The notes under the pieces: generated by a model
Database searches by the model: none
The model's input: only the letters and a program-made list of their open reading frames with translations
Told to the model about the DNA's origin: nothing
Part shown: positions 55,920 through 64,000 of the stretch, piece after piece
Numbering within the stretch: position 1 is the stretch's first letter
How the letters are laid out: each line of letters begins with the position of its first letter
Origin: Pseudomonadota bacterium
Lineage (GTDB): Bacteria > Pseudomonadota > Gammaproteobacteria > Burkholderiales > Chitinibacteraceae
Length of the DNA stretch: 64,000 nucleotides
Direction of reading: 5' to 3'
Assembly: GCA_026399755.1 (NCBI GenBank)
Contig: JAPLQI010000020.1
Location: forward strand, 1-64,000
Translations under genes and position numbers: made by a program

Positions 55920-56363
55920 ATGCAGCAATACTCACTAAGCCTCAGCGACCAAGACGATAAGCTGGTGCGCCAAGGCATCGTAGCCCCGCTACGTGCTTAC
56001 AACCAAAGCCAAACCGCCCCTAGCGAGCATCGCCCTCTTGTAATTGCAATAAGAGATAAAGAGGATCAGGTGATTGGCGGCCTATGGGGCTACACTCACT
56101 TTGGCTGGTTGTTTACAGAATTATTAGTGGTGCCCGAAGCACTACGTGGCCAAGGCATTGCCACAACGCTACTCAAACAAGCCGAACAAGAAGCAATATT
56201 GCGTGGCTGCCACGGGGCATGGCTCGATACATTTGAATTTCAAGCAAGAGGCTTTTATGAGCAACTTGGCTACAGCTGCTTTGGCGAACTAGCCGACTAC
56301 CCCAAGGGTTTTGCGCGCTTTTTTATGCAAAAACAACTCACCAACCCAAGCCAATCCACATAA
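55920..56363 (+). CDS. GNAT-family N-acetyltransferase
   Basis: The product has 147 residues, a single acetyltransferase domain. The acetyl-CoA loop reads LRGQGIATTLLKQAEQEAIL, preceded by the strand WLFTELLVVPEA. The C-terminal GAWLDTFEFQARGFYEQLGY is characteristic of a conserved proteobacterial group whose substrate is not known. A GGAG ribosome binding site precedes ATG 55920. It is probably co-transcribed with the SPOR gene 30 bases upstream. Confidence 0.9.
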   Translation: MQQYSLSLSDQDDKLVRQGIVAPLRAYNQSQTAPSEHRPLVIAIRDKEDQVIGGLWGYTHFGWLFTELLVVPEALRGQGIATTLLKQAEQEAILRGCHGAWLDTFEFQARGFYEQLGYSCFGELADYPKGFARFFMQKQLTNPSQST

Positions 56364-56445
56364 ACCCTGAGCTGCTACCCCCATGGCAGGCAGCCACCCT
56401 AAATCCATCCTCATTCATAGCAATCATTCTAAATGGGGCGCTTTA

Positions 56446-56533
56446 CCCCCCCCCCAAAAAAAACCGTCATTCCCGCGTGCTTTTATCGAGAATCCAGCAG
56501 CGCCACTGGATTCCTGCCTGCGCGGGAATGACG
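56446..56533. repeat. Homopolymer run and nested palindromic repeat
   Basis: Ten C residues (56446-56455) and eight A residues (56456-56463) precede a nested palindrome: CGTCATTCCCGCG (56465-56477) pairs with CGCGGGAATGACG (56521-56533), and inside it GAATCCAG pairs with CTGGATTC. The outer arms are a widely dispersed repeat in proteobacterial genomes. A partial copy of its left arm lies near 9299. No gene is supported between 56364 and 56664. Confidence 0.85.
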
Positions 56534-56664
56534 ATTTGATAGCGATTTAGAATTGCTACATGGCAAGTGATGTGATTCAAGGCGCAGAGATGGGCATGCG
56601 CTCTTGCTTACGTGTCGAATTTCCTAGCAAGCTAGCAGCACACGCCCATCAGTGGCGGCACGCA

Positions 56665-57147
56665 TTATTTCTTAAAGCACTTACGGGAGGCGATCCACTG
56701 CACCAATGGCTCGCCATCCTCGTCAACAAGGCTCTCACCGCGCTCAAACCCCAGCTTTTGCACTACTTTGATTGAAGCGACATTATCTGGATTGATTTGC
56801 GCCAAGACCTCATCAACCTCCTCCCTCAAAAAAGCCAGCCGCATTAACTCTGCCACCGCCGCCGTTGCAAAACCTTGGCGCTGATAAATGGGCAACACGG
56901 CATAACCAAGCTCTACCCGTCCCTTAATGGGCGCTTGTTTAAAGCCGCAACTTCCAAGCACCACTTGATCAATGCGACGCAGCATATAAAACGGCCTAGC
57001 CCAGCGCTCTGGCACACCCGCTCGCAACATTTGAATCGCACGCTCGGCAACAAAAGCGGGAAGCCGCTCATTTTCAGAGCATCCAAATATCGCATCCGCT
57101 CCTAAATATTTCTGCAAATCAGTTACTTTCTGCAGTTGTAAAGTCAT
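56665..57147 (-). CDS. GNAT-family N-acetyltransferase (RimJ/RimL-like)
   Basis: About 160 residues from ATG 57147, set by AAGGTGG seven bases upstream. It has the acetyltransferase fold of the RimJ/RimL group (Acetyltransf_3): VVLGSCGFKQAPIKGRVELGY strand pair, the acetyl-CoA loop YQRQGFATAAVAELMRLAF, and NVASIKVVQKLGFERGESLV near the end. The group includes ribosomal-protein and small-molecule acetylases; the substrate here is not known. It converges on the GNAT gene at 55920, with the palindromic repeat between. Confidence 0.88.
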   Translation of the reverse strand: MTLQLQKVTDLQKYLGADAIFGCSENERLPAFVAERAIQMLRAGVPERWARPFYMLRRIDQVVLGSCGFKQAPIKGRVELGYAVLPIYQRQGFATAAVAELMRLAFLREEVDEVLAQINPDNVASIKVVQKLGFERGESLVDEDGEPLVQWIASRKCFKK

Positions 57148-57401
57148 ACACCACCTTTCATGCATTTATGAAGTTCAACACCTAAGATGTAGGACAGGCG
57201 CATTGAGTCACGCCTGCCAGCAATAAGGGCTATATCTTCCTATTAGAGCGATCACAAGCTACTCAGAATACTCTATTCATATCGTCATAAATCTTACAAA
57301 CAAGCGTCATTTTTGCTTGCTACTCTGCGCCACTGGCATAGACCTACCCTTGGGTCAATCAACCACTATGACGTCCCCTTGAGTCAGTTACGGAGCAAAA
57401 G

Positions 57402-58415
57402 ATGAAATTTGTTTTAAGCGCATTGACCCTTGCTTGCTTTATATCCGCCCCTGCTCAAGCATGGGATCAAACCACACATAAGCGCATCGTCCTAGATGCC
57501 ATGGCCTTTATTAAAAACAATCCCGACAGCAATCAATATCAAAAATTAGCCGCTGGCATTAGCAAGGCAGGCTTTACCTGGGAGCAGTTTGCCAACACGG
57601 TAGGCCAAGGCGCTTACGATGTGGATGACTTTGCTGACACTTATCTCTGCGGAGCAACGACGGGTAGCTGTCAGATCTCGCCGGTATACAGCACACTAAA
57701 AATCGCCCAATACACCTCTTACTGGCACTTTCAAAACCACACCTCTGGCCCTGATGTGCACGGTAATAAATTTGGCGGCTACAACTATGCCAAGCTGACC
57801 GTTGCAGGCGATATCGATAAGCTGGCAAAAACTTGGTTGATTGGTGATTACCTCGACGATGGCGCAGGCGGCCTAAAAGGCTGGTTCGGCGATAGCTCCA
57901 AATACAATAGTTACGGGCTGACTGAAGCGCATTACCGCCTTGGCGGAAAATCATCGGCCAATATGTATGCCGATTTTGAAACCATGCCTTTTCAGCCTAT
58001 CGACAATCTAGGCCAGTATTGGTGGCAGCAATTTCTAGCAAAGCCTAGCGCGCAAACACTGGGCTTTGTGATGCATACCACCGATTTGCTGCAACCCCAC
58101 CACACATGGACCACCTCGGCCAATAATCACTCTGGCTGGGAAACATGGGTTAAAGATTATTACGATTCAGAACAACTAAATAATCCTGCGCTTATCTCTG
58201 CCGCCTTAAAAGACTTTAGCCCGCTCAAAGCCACCGACACCGACATCCGCCCTCTACTCACCGAAGGCGGCACTTATTCTTATAAAAATGGTGGCATCGT
58301 TTTATCTTCAAGCGATCATAGCGATCGCGTGCGTGTAGCCAAACTAATGATCCCGCATGCTATTGCCATGGTGGTTCATATCTTAAACCGCTCAGCAGAA
58401 CGCCTCGCTCAGTAA
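57402..58415 (+). CDS. Secreted zinc-dependent phospholipase C/P1-nuclease superfamily enzyme
   Basis: The product has 337 residues. A signal peptide (1-20, ending AQA) would be cut to leave Trp21 as the first residue. In this superfamily the N-terminal Trp itself binds zinc, and His26 sits five residues on, as His6 does in P1 nuclease. Other likely zinc ligands are in YDVDDFAD, YWHFQNH, VMHTTDLLQPHH and NNHSGWE. The fold predicts three zinc ions and hydrolysis of phosphodiesters; phospholipid or nucleic acid cannot be decided. It is probably exported. A hairpin separates it from the parvulin gene that follows. Confidence 0.82.
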   Translation: MKFVLSALTLACFISAPAQAWDQTTHKRIVLDAMAFIKNNPDSNQYQKLAAGISKAGFTWEQFANTVGQGAYDVDDFADTYLCGATTGSCQISPVYSTLKIAQYTSYWHFQNHTSGPDVHGNKFGGYNYAKLTVAGDIDKLAKTWLIGDYLDDGAGGLKGWFGDSSKYNSYGLTEAHYRLGGKSSANMYADFETMPFQPIDNLGQYWWQQFLAKPSAQTLGFVMHTTDLLQPHHTWTTSANNHSGWETWVKDYYDSEQLNNPALISAALKDFSPLKATDTDIRPLLTEGGTYSYKNGGIVLSSSDHSDRVRVAKLMIPHAIAMVVHILNRSAERLAQ

Positions 58416-58425
58416 TTTAATGACA

Positions 58426-58451
58426 AGCAACACGGCCAGCGCCGTGTTGCT
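58426..58451 (+). terminator. Hairpin between the metallohydrolase and parvulin genes
   Basis: AGCAACACGGC (58426-58436) pairs perfectly with GCCGTGTTGCT (58441-58451) around a CAGC loop. There is no T run after it, and it begins 10 bases after the stop. It may be a weak terminator or a stabiliser of the upstream mRNA. Confidence 0.55.
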
Positions 58452-58468
58452 CAATGTGGATATACCTC

Positions 58469-59791
58469 ATGCTTAAGCGCCTCGTTTGGCTCATGCTGGC
58501 TTTGATCAGCAGCACAAGTCACGCACTCATCAGCTATCAGCTCAGCCATAAAAACATCGCAGCAAAGCTTGATGATGAAGCCCTGCATTCATTCAGCCTG
58601 AGCAATATGCAACAGCTAGCTAGCGGCAAAACCCTTAGCTCAGCAGACCAGCTTGCACAGATGCTCAGCCAGCGCTTACTGGCCGCCGAAGCACGCCGCC
58701 TATATCCGCCCGAAGCACTCCACCCCGCCAGCAGAATTGCCTTTGCCCGTGACATCGCCATCGAAGACAGACTAGCCTCCTCATTGCGTGCTATCTATGG
58801 CAAAGAACTAGAGAAAGCCGTGCAAGCACTTCCCGGCGGCACGCTAAAAAGCTTATATATCGAAGAAAACACCTTAAGTGCCACGCAGCAAGAAGTCGTA
58901 TTTGGCCCTGCCAAGCAAATCAATCTGGAATACTCCTTAAAACCTGAGCAAATCAATCGCGCCAAAGAAATCACCCTTGTACGCTATCAGCTCACCACGA
59001 AAGGCAGCCTCACACTTTACGATATTTATCATCGGCAAAATGTGCAGGGCCGAATCGAGCTATACGCCAAAAATCAAGAGTATTTAAATCAGCAAATTCA
59101 AATTGCCTTTGCCAATTTATTTATCATTGATTGGGCAAGCAAACAATTTGGGGCGCAAGCCGTCAATGATTACCGCCGCAGCTTAAAAGACCAAGAAGAC
59201 GCCGAAGCGCTGATGAAAATCTATGGCATAGGCGATCAACATGATGTCAGCGATTACTTGAATCAATTAGCAAAAAAAACCAGCCCTGCTGAAATAGCCG
59301 ATTATTATCGCAAACATAAAAATGAATTCAAACGCATTGCCAAAGTGAAAGCTCGGCATATCCGCGTGAATAATGAAGCACTAGCCAAAACGCTGATCCT
59401 GCAATTAAAACTAGGTGAAGACTTTGCAGCCATTGCCCGGCAACATTCGATTGCCAGCGATGCGGAAAAAGGAGGAGATTTAGGCTGGATTACACATCAG
59501 GGCGCATTAAACTGGGTTGAACAAATTGCCTTTAGCCAAACCGATATATCCCAAGCCTTTCGCTCCCCAGTTGGCCCGGATGAAAAGGCAACTTGGGAAA
59601 TCATTAAAGTTGAGCAGCGCGTAGAAGACTATCAAGCCGCCGATTCAGAATCGGTGCGCTATGCAGCCAGCGCACAAATCGCACTGCAAAAATCCAGAGC
59701 GCAATTTAAGCGCCTACTGGACCAGCAATGGGAAAATGCAAAAATTGAAATCAATCCATCCATAGGTAAAATAAAGCTGAATTTAAAATGA
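58469..59791 (+). CDS. Parvulin-type peptidylprolyl isomerase, periplasmic
   Basis: About 440 residues from ATG 58469 (MLKRLVWLMLALI); an upstream in-frame GTG is less likely. A signal peptide covers roughly 1-18 (STSHA). A long helical region follows (about 30-285). The parvulin domain is about 290-395: KVKARHIRVNNEALAKTLIL, GEDFAAIARQHSIASDAEKG, GGDLGWI. Such proteins act as foldases of exported proteins (SurA and PpiD are relatives). Position directly after a secreted metallohydrolase gene hints at a dedicated client. It overlaps the next gene by four bases. Confidence 0.85.
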   Translation: MLKRLVWLMLALISSTSHALISYQLSHKNIAAKLDDEALHSFSLSNMQQLASGKTLSSADQLAQMLSQRLLAAEARRLYPPEALHPASRIAFARDIAIEDRLASSLRAIYGKELEKAVQALPGGTLKSLYIEENTLSATQQEVVFGPAKQINLEYSLKPEQINRAKEITLVRYQLTTKGSLTLYDIYHRQNVQGRIELYAKNQEYLNQQIQIAFANLFIIDWASKQFGAQAVNDYRRSLKDQEDAEALMKIYGIGDQHDVSDYLNQLAKKTSPAEIADYYRKHKNEFKRIAKVKARHIRVNNEALAKTLILQLKLGEDFAAIARQHSIASDAEKGGDLGWITHQGALNWVEQIAFSQTDISQAFRSPVGPDEKATWEIIKVEQRVEDYQAADSESVRYAASAQIALQKSRAQFKRLLDQQWENAKIEINPSIGKIKLNLK

Positions 59792-60312
59792 AATATCTCA
59801 TTCTCACATCGGGTCTGATTGCCGTTTTTTTCTGGCTACAAAACAAAGAAGAAAGCCAAGCGCCTACCATGGCCATCACTACAGCCAAGATAAAGCCTTC
59901 AGCAGCACCCGATAAACATTGGCTTGCTCGTTTTTACCCAGAAGCGGGCAATCAAACCGCCCAAGCGGCAGAAGTACCCGCCGCCGAAAGCATGGCTGAG
60001 GCCCGTATTAACGGTGAATCACGCACCCCACCCATCGTCAGGCAAGAGCAGAAAATAGCAGCGACCCCAACAGAGCTCGCCGATCACGCCGCCTACCAGC
60101 AGTATGAAGCACGGCAAAATGTGCAAGAGCTTGCCGCCTTTAGTAAGGCCGTACCGGCACAGATCGCGCAACTACAGGAGGATATTCGAAAAGGCAAAGC
60201 ACTAGGCATCGCACCTGAACTCATTGCCCAGCAAGAAAGAAAAGTGACAGAGCTACTGGCAATGCGCCAGCAAGTACTGATGGCGCATCCTGAAATCAAT
60301 TCTGCGCAATAA
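59788..60312 (+). CDS. Membrane-anchored hypothetical protein
   Basis: The product has 174 residues. A single N-terminal hydrophobic helix (MKYLILTSGLIAVFFWLQNK) is followed by an Ala/Pro-rich linker and a predicted coiled coil (about 105-170, LAAFSKAVPAQIAQLQEDIR to MRQQVLMAHPEI). This layout recalls lipase foldases and other membrane-anchored periplasmic chaperones, but no specific family is recognisable. Its start overlaps the parvulin stop (ATGA), so the two proteins are made together. Confidence 0.75.
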   Translation: MKYLILTSGLIAVFFWLQNKEESQAPTMAITTAKIKPSAAPDKHWLARFYPEAGNQTAQAAEVPAAESMAEARINGESRTPPIVRQEQKIAATPTELADHAAYQQYEARQNVQELAAFSKAVPAQIAQLQEDIRKGKALGIAPELIAQQERKVTELLAMRQQVLMAHPEINSAQ

Positions 60313-60361
60313 ACATGTCGACAGCGCCACGCACACTGTGTTTTCAACCTAGTCGCAAAAC

Positions 60362-60832
60362 CTAGGCAATATAAATCAACTCAAACTCTTCACAAACCAT
60401 CTGCATCTTCAGGTCGGCCATTATTCCAAGAGGCTGGCATGCTCTTGTACAGTAAGCCCAATGCGCATCTCGCCAATATGCAAGCGAAAAATCCCCCTCG
60501 CCCTCTCGCTTGGCAAAGGCTTCATTTACTTCATCAAATGGAATAATCATCACATTTTTGGTTTCAATAATACACAGTGGTTCGCCCAGCCAATTTGTTA
60601 CCACACTCAAAGCACCAGGCTCTGGCAATGGCGTCTGTGACGCTTCGTAAACACATAATGGGCCTGCCGTGGCGCGCTTCACTCCTGCCAAAATTAATGC
60701 GGCCAATTCATTTGCACTTGCTTCATTGCCGTCAAAATAAGAAGCGCTATAAAAACGTGCGGAAACATCGACGCCTATACTTGCTTGGAATTTATCCCAA
60801 TAAGGGCGTATTAATTCTGGAATCACCATCAA
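60362..60832 (-). CDS. ASCH-domain protein
   Basis: The product has 156 residues. The ASCH fold is recognised by AGVKRATAGPLCVYEASQTP, EPGALSVVTNWLGEPLCIIE and EVNEAFAKREGEGDFSLAYW. ASCH proteins are PUA-related; some bind RNA, and E. coli YqfB hydrolyses N4-acetylcytidine, a smaller member. This is the longer bacterial form with an N-terminal helix (about 1-30). It stands alone, with the broken GNAT gene just upstream on the same strand. Confidence 0.9.
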   Translation of the reverse strand: MMVIPELIRPYWDKFQASIGVDVSARFYSASYFDGNEASANELAALILAGVKRATAGPLCVYEASQTPLPEPGALSVVTNWLGEPLCIIETKNVMIIPFDEVNEAFAKREGEGDFSLAYWRDAHWAYCTRACQPLGIMADLKMQMVCEEFELIYIA

Positions 60833-60877
60833 TTTATCATCTTATTAAAGATTATTAGCAGCCTAAGCCCGCGCCCT

Positions 60878-61399
60878 TTAATTTCTCAGCGCCACGCGAT
60901 CAGGCACATAGAGCACTAACTGCTCTTCATGAATAAATACGCCATCGACCAGCATGGCATTTTTCTCTAGCCCATAAAGCTCAAAGCCCAAGGCGTAATA
61001 CAGCGCTTTGGCATTTTTATTTTCTGTATTTACGCTCAAGGTAATTTGCACCAGATGAGGATCAGAATAAGCGTCATCAAGCAGCGTTAGTAATAAGCGG
61101 CGGGCAATGCCTTTTTTTCGCTGAGCAGCTTGGGTATAAACGCCGAATATATTAGCCTTATGCTTTAATTTTGTAGCGCTATTACGCCTTAATCCTGCAA
61201 TCGCAATTAAATCAGCCTCTACAAATACACCATAAACGGCATCTTGCGGATCACTGAGCAGCTGCGCAAAGCTTTCAATACTTCGGGCGCGTACTTCTCA
61301 TACATTTGGCATAAAGGAGACAGGGGAATCTTGCACGGCTTCTAGCCGAATCGCCTTTAGAGCGGCGGCATCGTGAATCGTCAGATTTCTAATGTGCAT
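60878..61399 (-). pseudogene. GNAT-family N-acetyltransferase with in-frame stop
   Basis: A single frame of 174 codons from ATG 61399 is interrupted by one TGA, codon 34 (61298-61300). Before it: MHIRNLTIHDAAALKAIRLE and AVQDSPVSFMPNV. After it the acetyltransferase continues in the same frame: EVRARSIESFAQLLSDPQDA, the acetyl-CoA loop QRKKGIARRLLLTLLDDAY, and the C-terminal NTENKNAKALYYALGFELYG. The rest is intact, so inactivation is recent or a sequencing error. Restart at an internal codon would lose the first beta-alpha unit. Confidence 0.85.
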
Positions 61400-61403
61400 C
61401 CTA

Positions 61404-62441
61404 TTAGGCTCGCTTAAACGCAATCACATGATCAATTTCTAGGCGTATGCCAATATCCTCACCCACGGCGTGATTGTGATGACTAGGCACCAGCGATAAT
61501 ACTTTTTGCCCTGATGGCAGAGCCAGCGTGTAAAGAAATTGTGCACCTCGAAATGCTTTAGCCAGCACGGTGGCTTTCATTATACTTGCATCATCATGCA
61601 GCACATCGTCCGGGCGCACCAGCACATCGGCAGTGCAACCTAAGCAGCAATCCTCAGGCATAGAGCCATCGATCACGCCTAGCTCGATTTTCACTTTGCC
61701 GCCCTCAGCCACCACACCAGACAGAAGTACGCCTTCACCGACAAAATCGGCCACAAAACGATCCAGAGGCCGGTGGTATAAATCGTAAGGCGTGGCCCAT
61801 TGGCGGATTTTACCTTCCGTCATCACGCCCACTTTATCGGCCACTGCAAAGGCCTCTCTTTGATCATGGGTGACTAAAATCGCCGTCATGCCCGCCGCTT
61901 TTAAAATGGTGCGCACTTCCTGCCCCAGTCTTTCACGCAGCTCTACATCTAAATTTGAAAACGGCTCATCCAGCAATAAGAGCTGTGGACGTGGGGCCAA
62001 TGCCCTTGCCAGTGCCACACGCTGCTGCTGGCCACCTGATAATTCATGCGGATAGCGATGCTCAACATGACCTAATCCAACCAATTGCAAAGCATCGGCC
62101 ACGCGCTTGTCTTGCTCAGCTTTGCTTTCCCCCCTCAAGCCAAAAGCAATATTTCCCGCCACAGTAAGATGAGGAAAAAGCGCGTAATCCTGAAACACCA
62201 TACCAATCTGACGCTGCTCTGGCGGCAACATTTTGGCAGCGCTGCTGACTTTATTCCCCGCCAGCGTAATCTCACCCGCAGCCGGCTTCTCAAAGCCGGC
62301 AATGGCACGCAAAACCGTGGTTTTGCCGCAGCCGGAAGCACCCAACAGACAGCCAATCTCGCCCGCTTGCAAATGCAGCGATAAGTTTTCAACCACGGTA
62401 CGACCACCAAGGGCAATCGCAAGATCAGATATTTTCAGCAT
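61404..62441 (-). CDS. fbpC: Ferric-iron ABC transporter ATP-binding protein FbpC
   Basis: About 345 residues from ATG 62441 (MLKISDLAIALGGRTVVENL); the open frame further upstream is a translation of the repeat element. Walker A is GASGCGKTTVLRAIAG, the signature is LSGGQQQRVALARALAP, and Walker B is LLLLDEPFSNLDVELRERLG. A C-terminal TOBE-like domain (about 240-345) fits the FbpC subgroup of CUT1-like importers. It energises periplasmic iron uptake with FbpB. Usually the gene directly follows fbpB; here a repeat of about 160 bases lies in the gap. Confidence 0.9.
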   Translation of the reverse strand: MLKISDLAIALGGRTVVENLSLHLQAGEIGCLLGASGCGKTTVLRAIAGFEKPAAGEITLAGNKVSSAAKMLPPEQRQIGMVFQDYALFPHLTVAGNIAFGLRGESKAEQDKRVADALQLVGLGHVEHRYPHELSGGQQQRVALARALAPRPQLLLLDEPFSNLDVELRERLGQEVRTILKAAGMTAILVTHDQREAFAVADKVGVMTEGKIRQWATPYDLYHRPLDRFVADFVGEGVLLSGVVAEGGKVKIELGVIDGSMPEDCCLGCTADVLVRPDDVLHDDASIMKATVLAKAFRGAQFLYTLALPSGQKVLSLVPSHHNHAVGEDIGIRLEIDHVIAFKRA

Positions 62442-62476
62442 ATAAACCCTTAAAACAGACCAAACCAAACCTAAGT

Positions 62477-62638
62477 TCTGTAGACACGGAGAACACAGAG
62501 CTAAACAAGAGAGGACACGGAGAAAAACAAAGAGGACTTCTCTACAAATGAAACTTAGATAAAACCTAGGAATATCTTTCACTCTTTCGTTTTTCTTTGT
62601 GTGCTTTGTGTTCTCCCGCCTTTCTCTGTGCCTACAGA
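62477..62638. repeat. Dispersed palindromic repeat between fbpB and fbpC
   Basis: TCTGTAGACACGGAG (62477-62491) pairs, with two mismatches, with CTCTGTGCCTACAGA (62624-62638). The interior carries GAGAACACAGAG and its partner CTTTGTGTTCTC. It is the same family as 30933-31048. It separates two genes that normally form one operon. Confidence 0.85.
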
Positions 62639-62657
62639 CCTTTTTAACTTCCCAACA

Positions 62658-64000
62658 TCAGTCCTCGGTTTTCCTGACCAGCAGAATGACCGGGATCAAG
62701 CCCATCAACACAATAAAGAAACTCGGCAGGGCTGCGCGCTCCCACATGCCTTCTGACGTCATCTCAAATACACGCACCGCCAAGGTGTCCCAGCCAAAGG
62801 GGCGGGTCATCAAGGTAATCGGCATTTCTTTCATCACATCGACAAAAGCAATGAGTAAAGCCGTAAGCAGCCCACCACGCAGCAAGGGCAGGTGCACGCG
62901 TCTTAATACTTGTCTCGACGAAAGACCCAGCGATCGTGCCGCGTCTTCCTGATTGCGGGTAATCCGCTGCATGGCGGTATCGATAGGCGCAAAGGCCACA
63001 GCCATAAAACGCGCGGCCAGCGCCAGCAACATCACCGCCAAAGTGCCCTTTAAAACTTGCGTGGTGACAATGCCAAAGTAAGCCAAGATGGGGATCAATA
63101 GATTATCCAGCCAAGCAATGGGGATAAACACGCCCACCGCCAGCACCGTTCCCGGCACGGCATAACCCAAGGTGGCGATACGTACCAGCCAACGTGTGTC
63201 GCGGTAACGACGCTGCGCATAGACCAAGATCAAGCCCAAGCCTGTTACCAGCAACGCCGCCATCACGCCAATGGCAATCGAGCGCAAAATAAACCACGGA
63301 TAGCGCTCGTCAAAATCCATCGCCCACACGCTTTTTACCCAAACCAAAAGCTGAATAAAGGGGACCACAAACGCGATGAGTAGCACAATGCTGCACCAGA
63401 TCAATGCCAGATATCGGCCAGTACCGCGCAAAACAATCCGTTCAGCCGATCCGCTGCGCACGGCGTAATGCCGACGACCCCGCCCCCATTGCTCGGCCAC
63501 GGCCAGCGCCAACACAAACAGCACTAAGATGGACGCCAGCTGCGATGCAGCCGGTAAATTAAACAAGGAGAACCACGATTGATAAATCGCCGTAGTAAAG
63601 GTGTCGTAATTAAAAATAGAAACCGTGCCAAAATCGGCCAGCGTTTCCATCAGCACCAATAACACCCCACCAATCAGCCAGGGCCGTGACATCGGTAAAA
63701 CCACGCGAAAAAACGCCATGCGCCTAGACATACCCAGCATTTGCGCAGCTTCGATGCCACGCTTACCCTGAGTTAAAAACGCGTTTCTCGCTAATAAATA
63801 TACATAGGGATAAAACGCGAGGGTGAGCACCAAAATCACGCCGCCCGTAGAGCGAATACGTGGGAACCAAGATGAATCCCCCGTCCATTCACGCAAGAGC
63901 GTTTGCACCGGGCCAGTAAAATCCAGCAGGCCAACTTGCACAAACGCCAATACATAGGCGGGCATAGCCAGAGGCAGCATCAAGCTCCAAGCAAAAAACC
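62658..64000 (-). CDS. fbpB: Ferric-iron ABC transporter permease FbpB (partial, runs off the right edge)
   Basis: Only the C-terminal part, about 447 residues, is present; the start lies beyond the window. Two permease halves each contain a coupling motif: EAAQMLGMSRRMAFFRVVLP (first half) and EDAARSLGLSSRQVLRRVHL (second half). About ten membrane helices are visible. The duplicated layout is typical of FbpB/SfuB iron permeases. The substrate-binding protein would be expected upstream, beyond 64000. Confidence 0.9.
   Translation of the reverse strand, partial: FFAWSLMLPLAMPAYVLAFVQVGLLDFTGPVQTLLREWTGDSSWFPRIRSTGGVILVLTLAFYPYVYLLARNAFLTQGKRGIEAAQMLGMSRRMAFFRVVLPMSRPWLIGGVLLVLMETLADFGTVSIFNYDTFTTAIYQSWFSLFNLPAASQLASILVLFVLALAVAEQWGRGRRHYAVRSGSAERIVLRGTGRYLALIWCSIVLLIAFVVPFIQLLVWVKSVWAMDFDERYPWFILRSIAIGVMAALLVTGLGLILVYAQRRYRDTRWLVRIATLGYAVPGTVLAVGVFIPIAWLDNLLIPILAYFGIVTTQVLKGTLAVMLLALAARFMAVAFAPIDTAMQRITRNQEDAARSLGLSSRQVLRRVHLPLLRGGLLTALLIAFVDVMKEMPITLMTRPFGWDTLAVRVFEMTSEGMWERAALPSFFIVLMGLIPVILLVRKTED

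Noticed and set aside
61298-61300. TGA as selenocysteine in the GNAT frame
   Set aside because: GNAT enzymes have no selenoprotein members that I know of, and I see no convincing stem-loop; a nonsense mutation is simpler.

Overview
The window is a 64 kb stretch of a Gram-negative chromosome, most probably a betaproteobacterium of the order Neisseriales (Iodobacter/Chromobacterium-like). That placement is an inference from gene order, not from a marker gene. The best support is the minus-strand series ndk-rlmN-pilF-rodZ-ispG-hisS-yfgM-bamB-der-hfq-hflX-hflK-hflC-DUF2065-hisZ-purA, a characteristic betaproteobacterial arrangement. Nothing looks like phage, plasmid or a CRISPR array, and I saw no tRNA or rRNA gene.

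Layout. 1-6.6 kb is accessory: a truncated gene cut by an IS3-family element (its transposase has Lys in place of the catalytic Glu), an AT-rich pair encoding a large lipoprotein and a YwqK/MORN-repeat exported protein, then a debris zone with broken secreted-protein starts. 6.7-12.5 kb holds housekeeping and conserved genes (DUF1993, DUF445, ybaK, selO, a PiT phosphate transporter). 12.6-16.5 kb carries an Ig-like lipoprotein, a proline-rich membrane protein and a histone-deacetylase-like enzyme. 16.7-21 kb is a MoxR/DUF58/TgpA-transglutaminase module, split by a 0.5 kb repeat island. Then come hemH and a QseBC-like two-component system. 24.5-28.8 kb is a partial type II secretion operon, gspFGHIJK. 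Next are purU, a small unknown gene, trmL, a complete oppABCDF peptide importer with a porin just upstream, the purA-to-ndk block, a SPOR protein, two GNAT acetyltransferases, a zinc-metallohydrolase/parvulin/unknown trio, an ASCH protein, a broken GNAT gene and part of a ferric-iron ABC importer (fbpB/fbpC) running off the right edge.

Points that stand out. (1) The gspJ/gspK junction is tandemly duplicated, creating an intact 65-codon chimeric mini-pseudopilin (GspK start fused to GspJ end) between the two genes, with stop/start overlaps at both sides. (2) The 3' end of hisZ is also tandemly duplicated as a decayed copy. (3) ispG, normally essential, is split by a small frameshifting deletion. 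(4) Two NtrC-type inverted repeats lie upstream of the porin and opp genes, suggesting nitrogen control of peptide uptake. (5) Several dispersed palindromic repeat families occupy gene borders, and halves of one flank the Ig-like lipoprotein gene in opposite orientation. (6) A zinc phospholipase C/P1-nuclease-type enzyme sits directly upstream of a parvulin-type isomerase, possibly its own foldase.

All calls come from reading the sequence; no database search was run.
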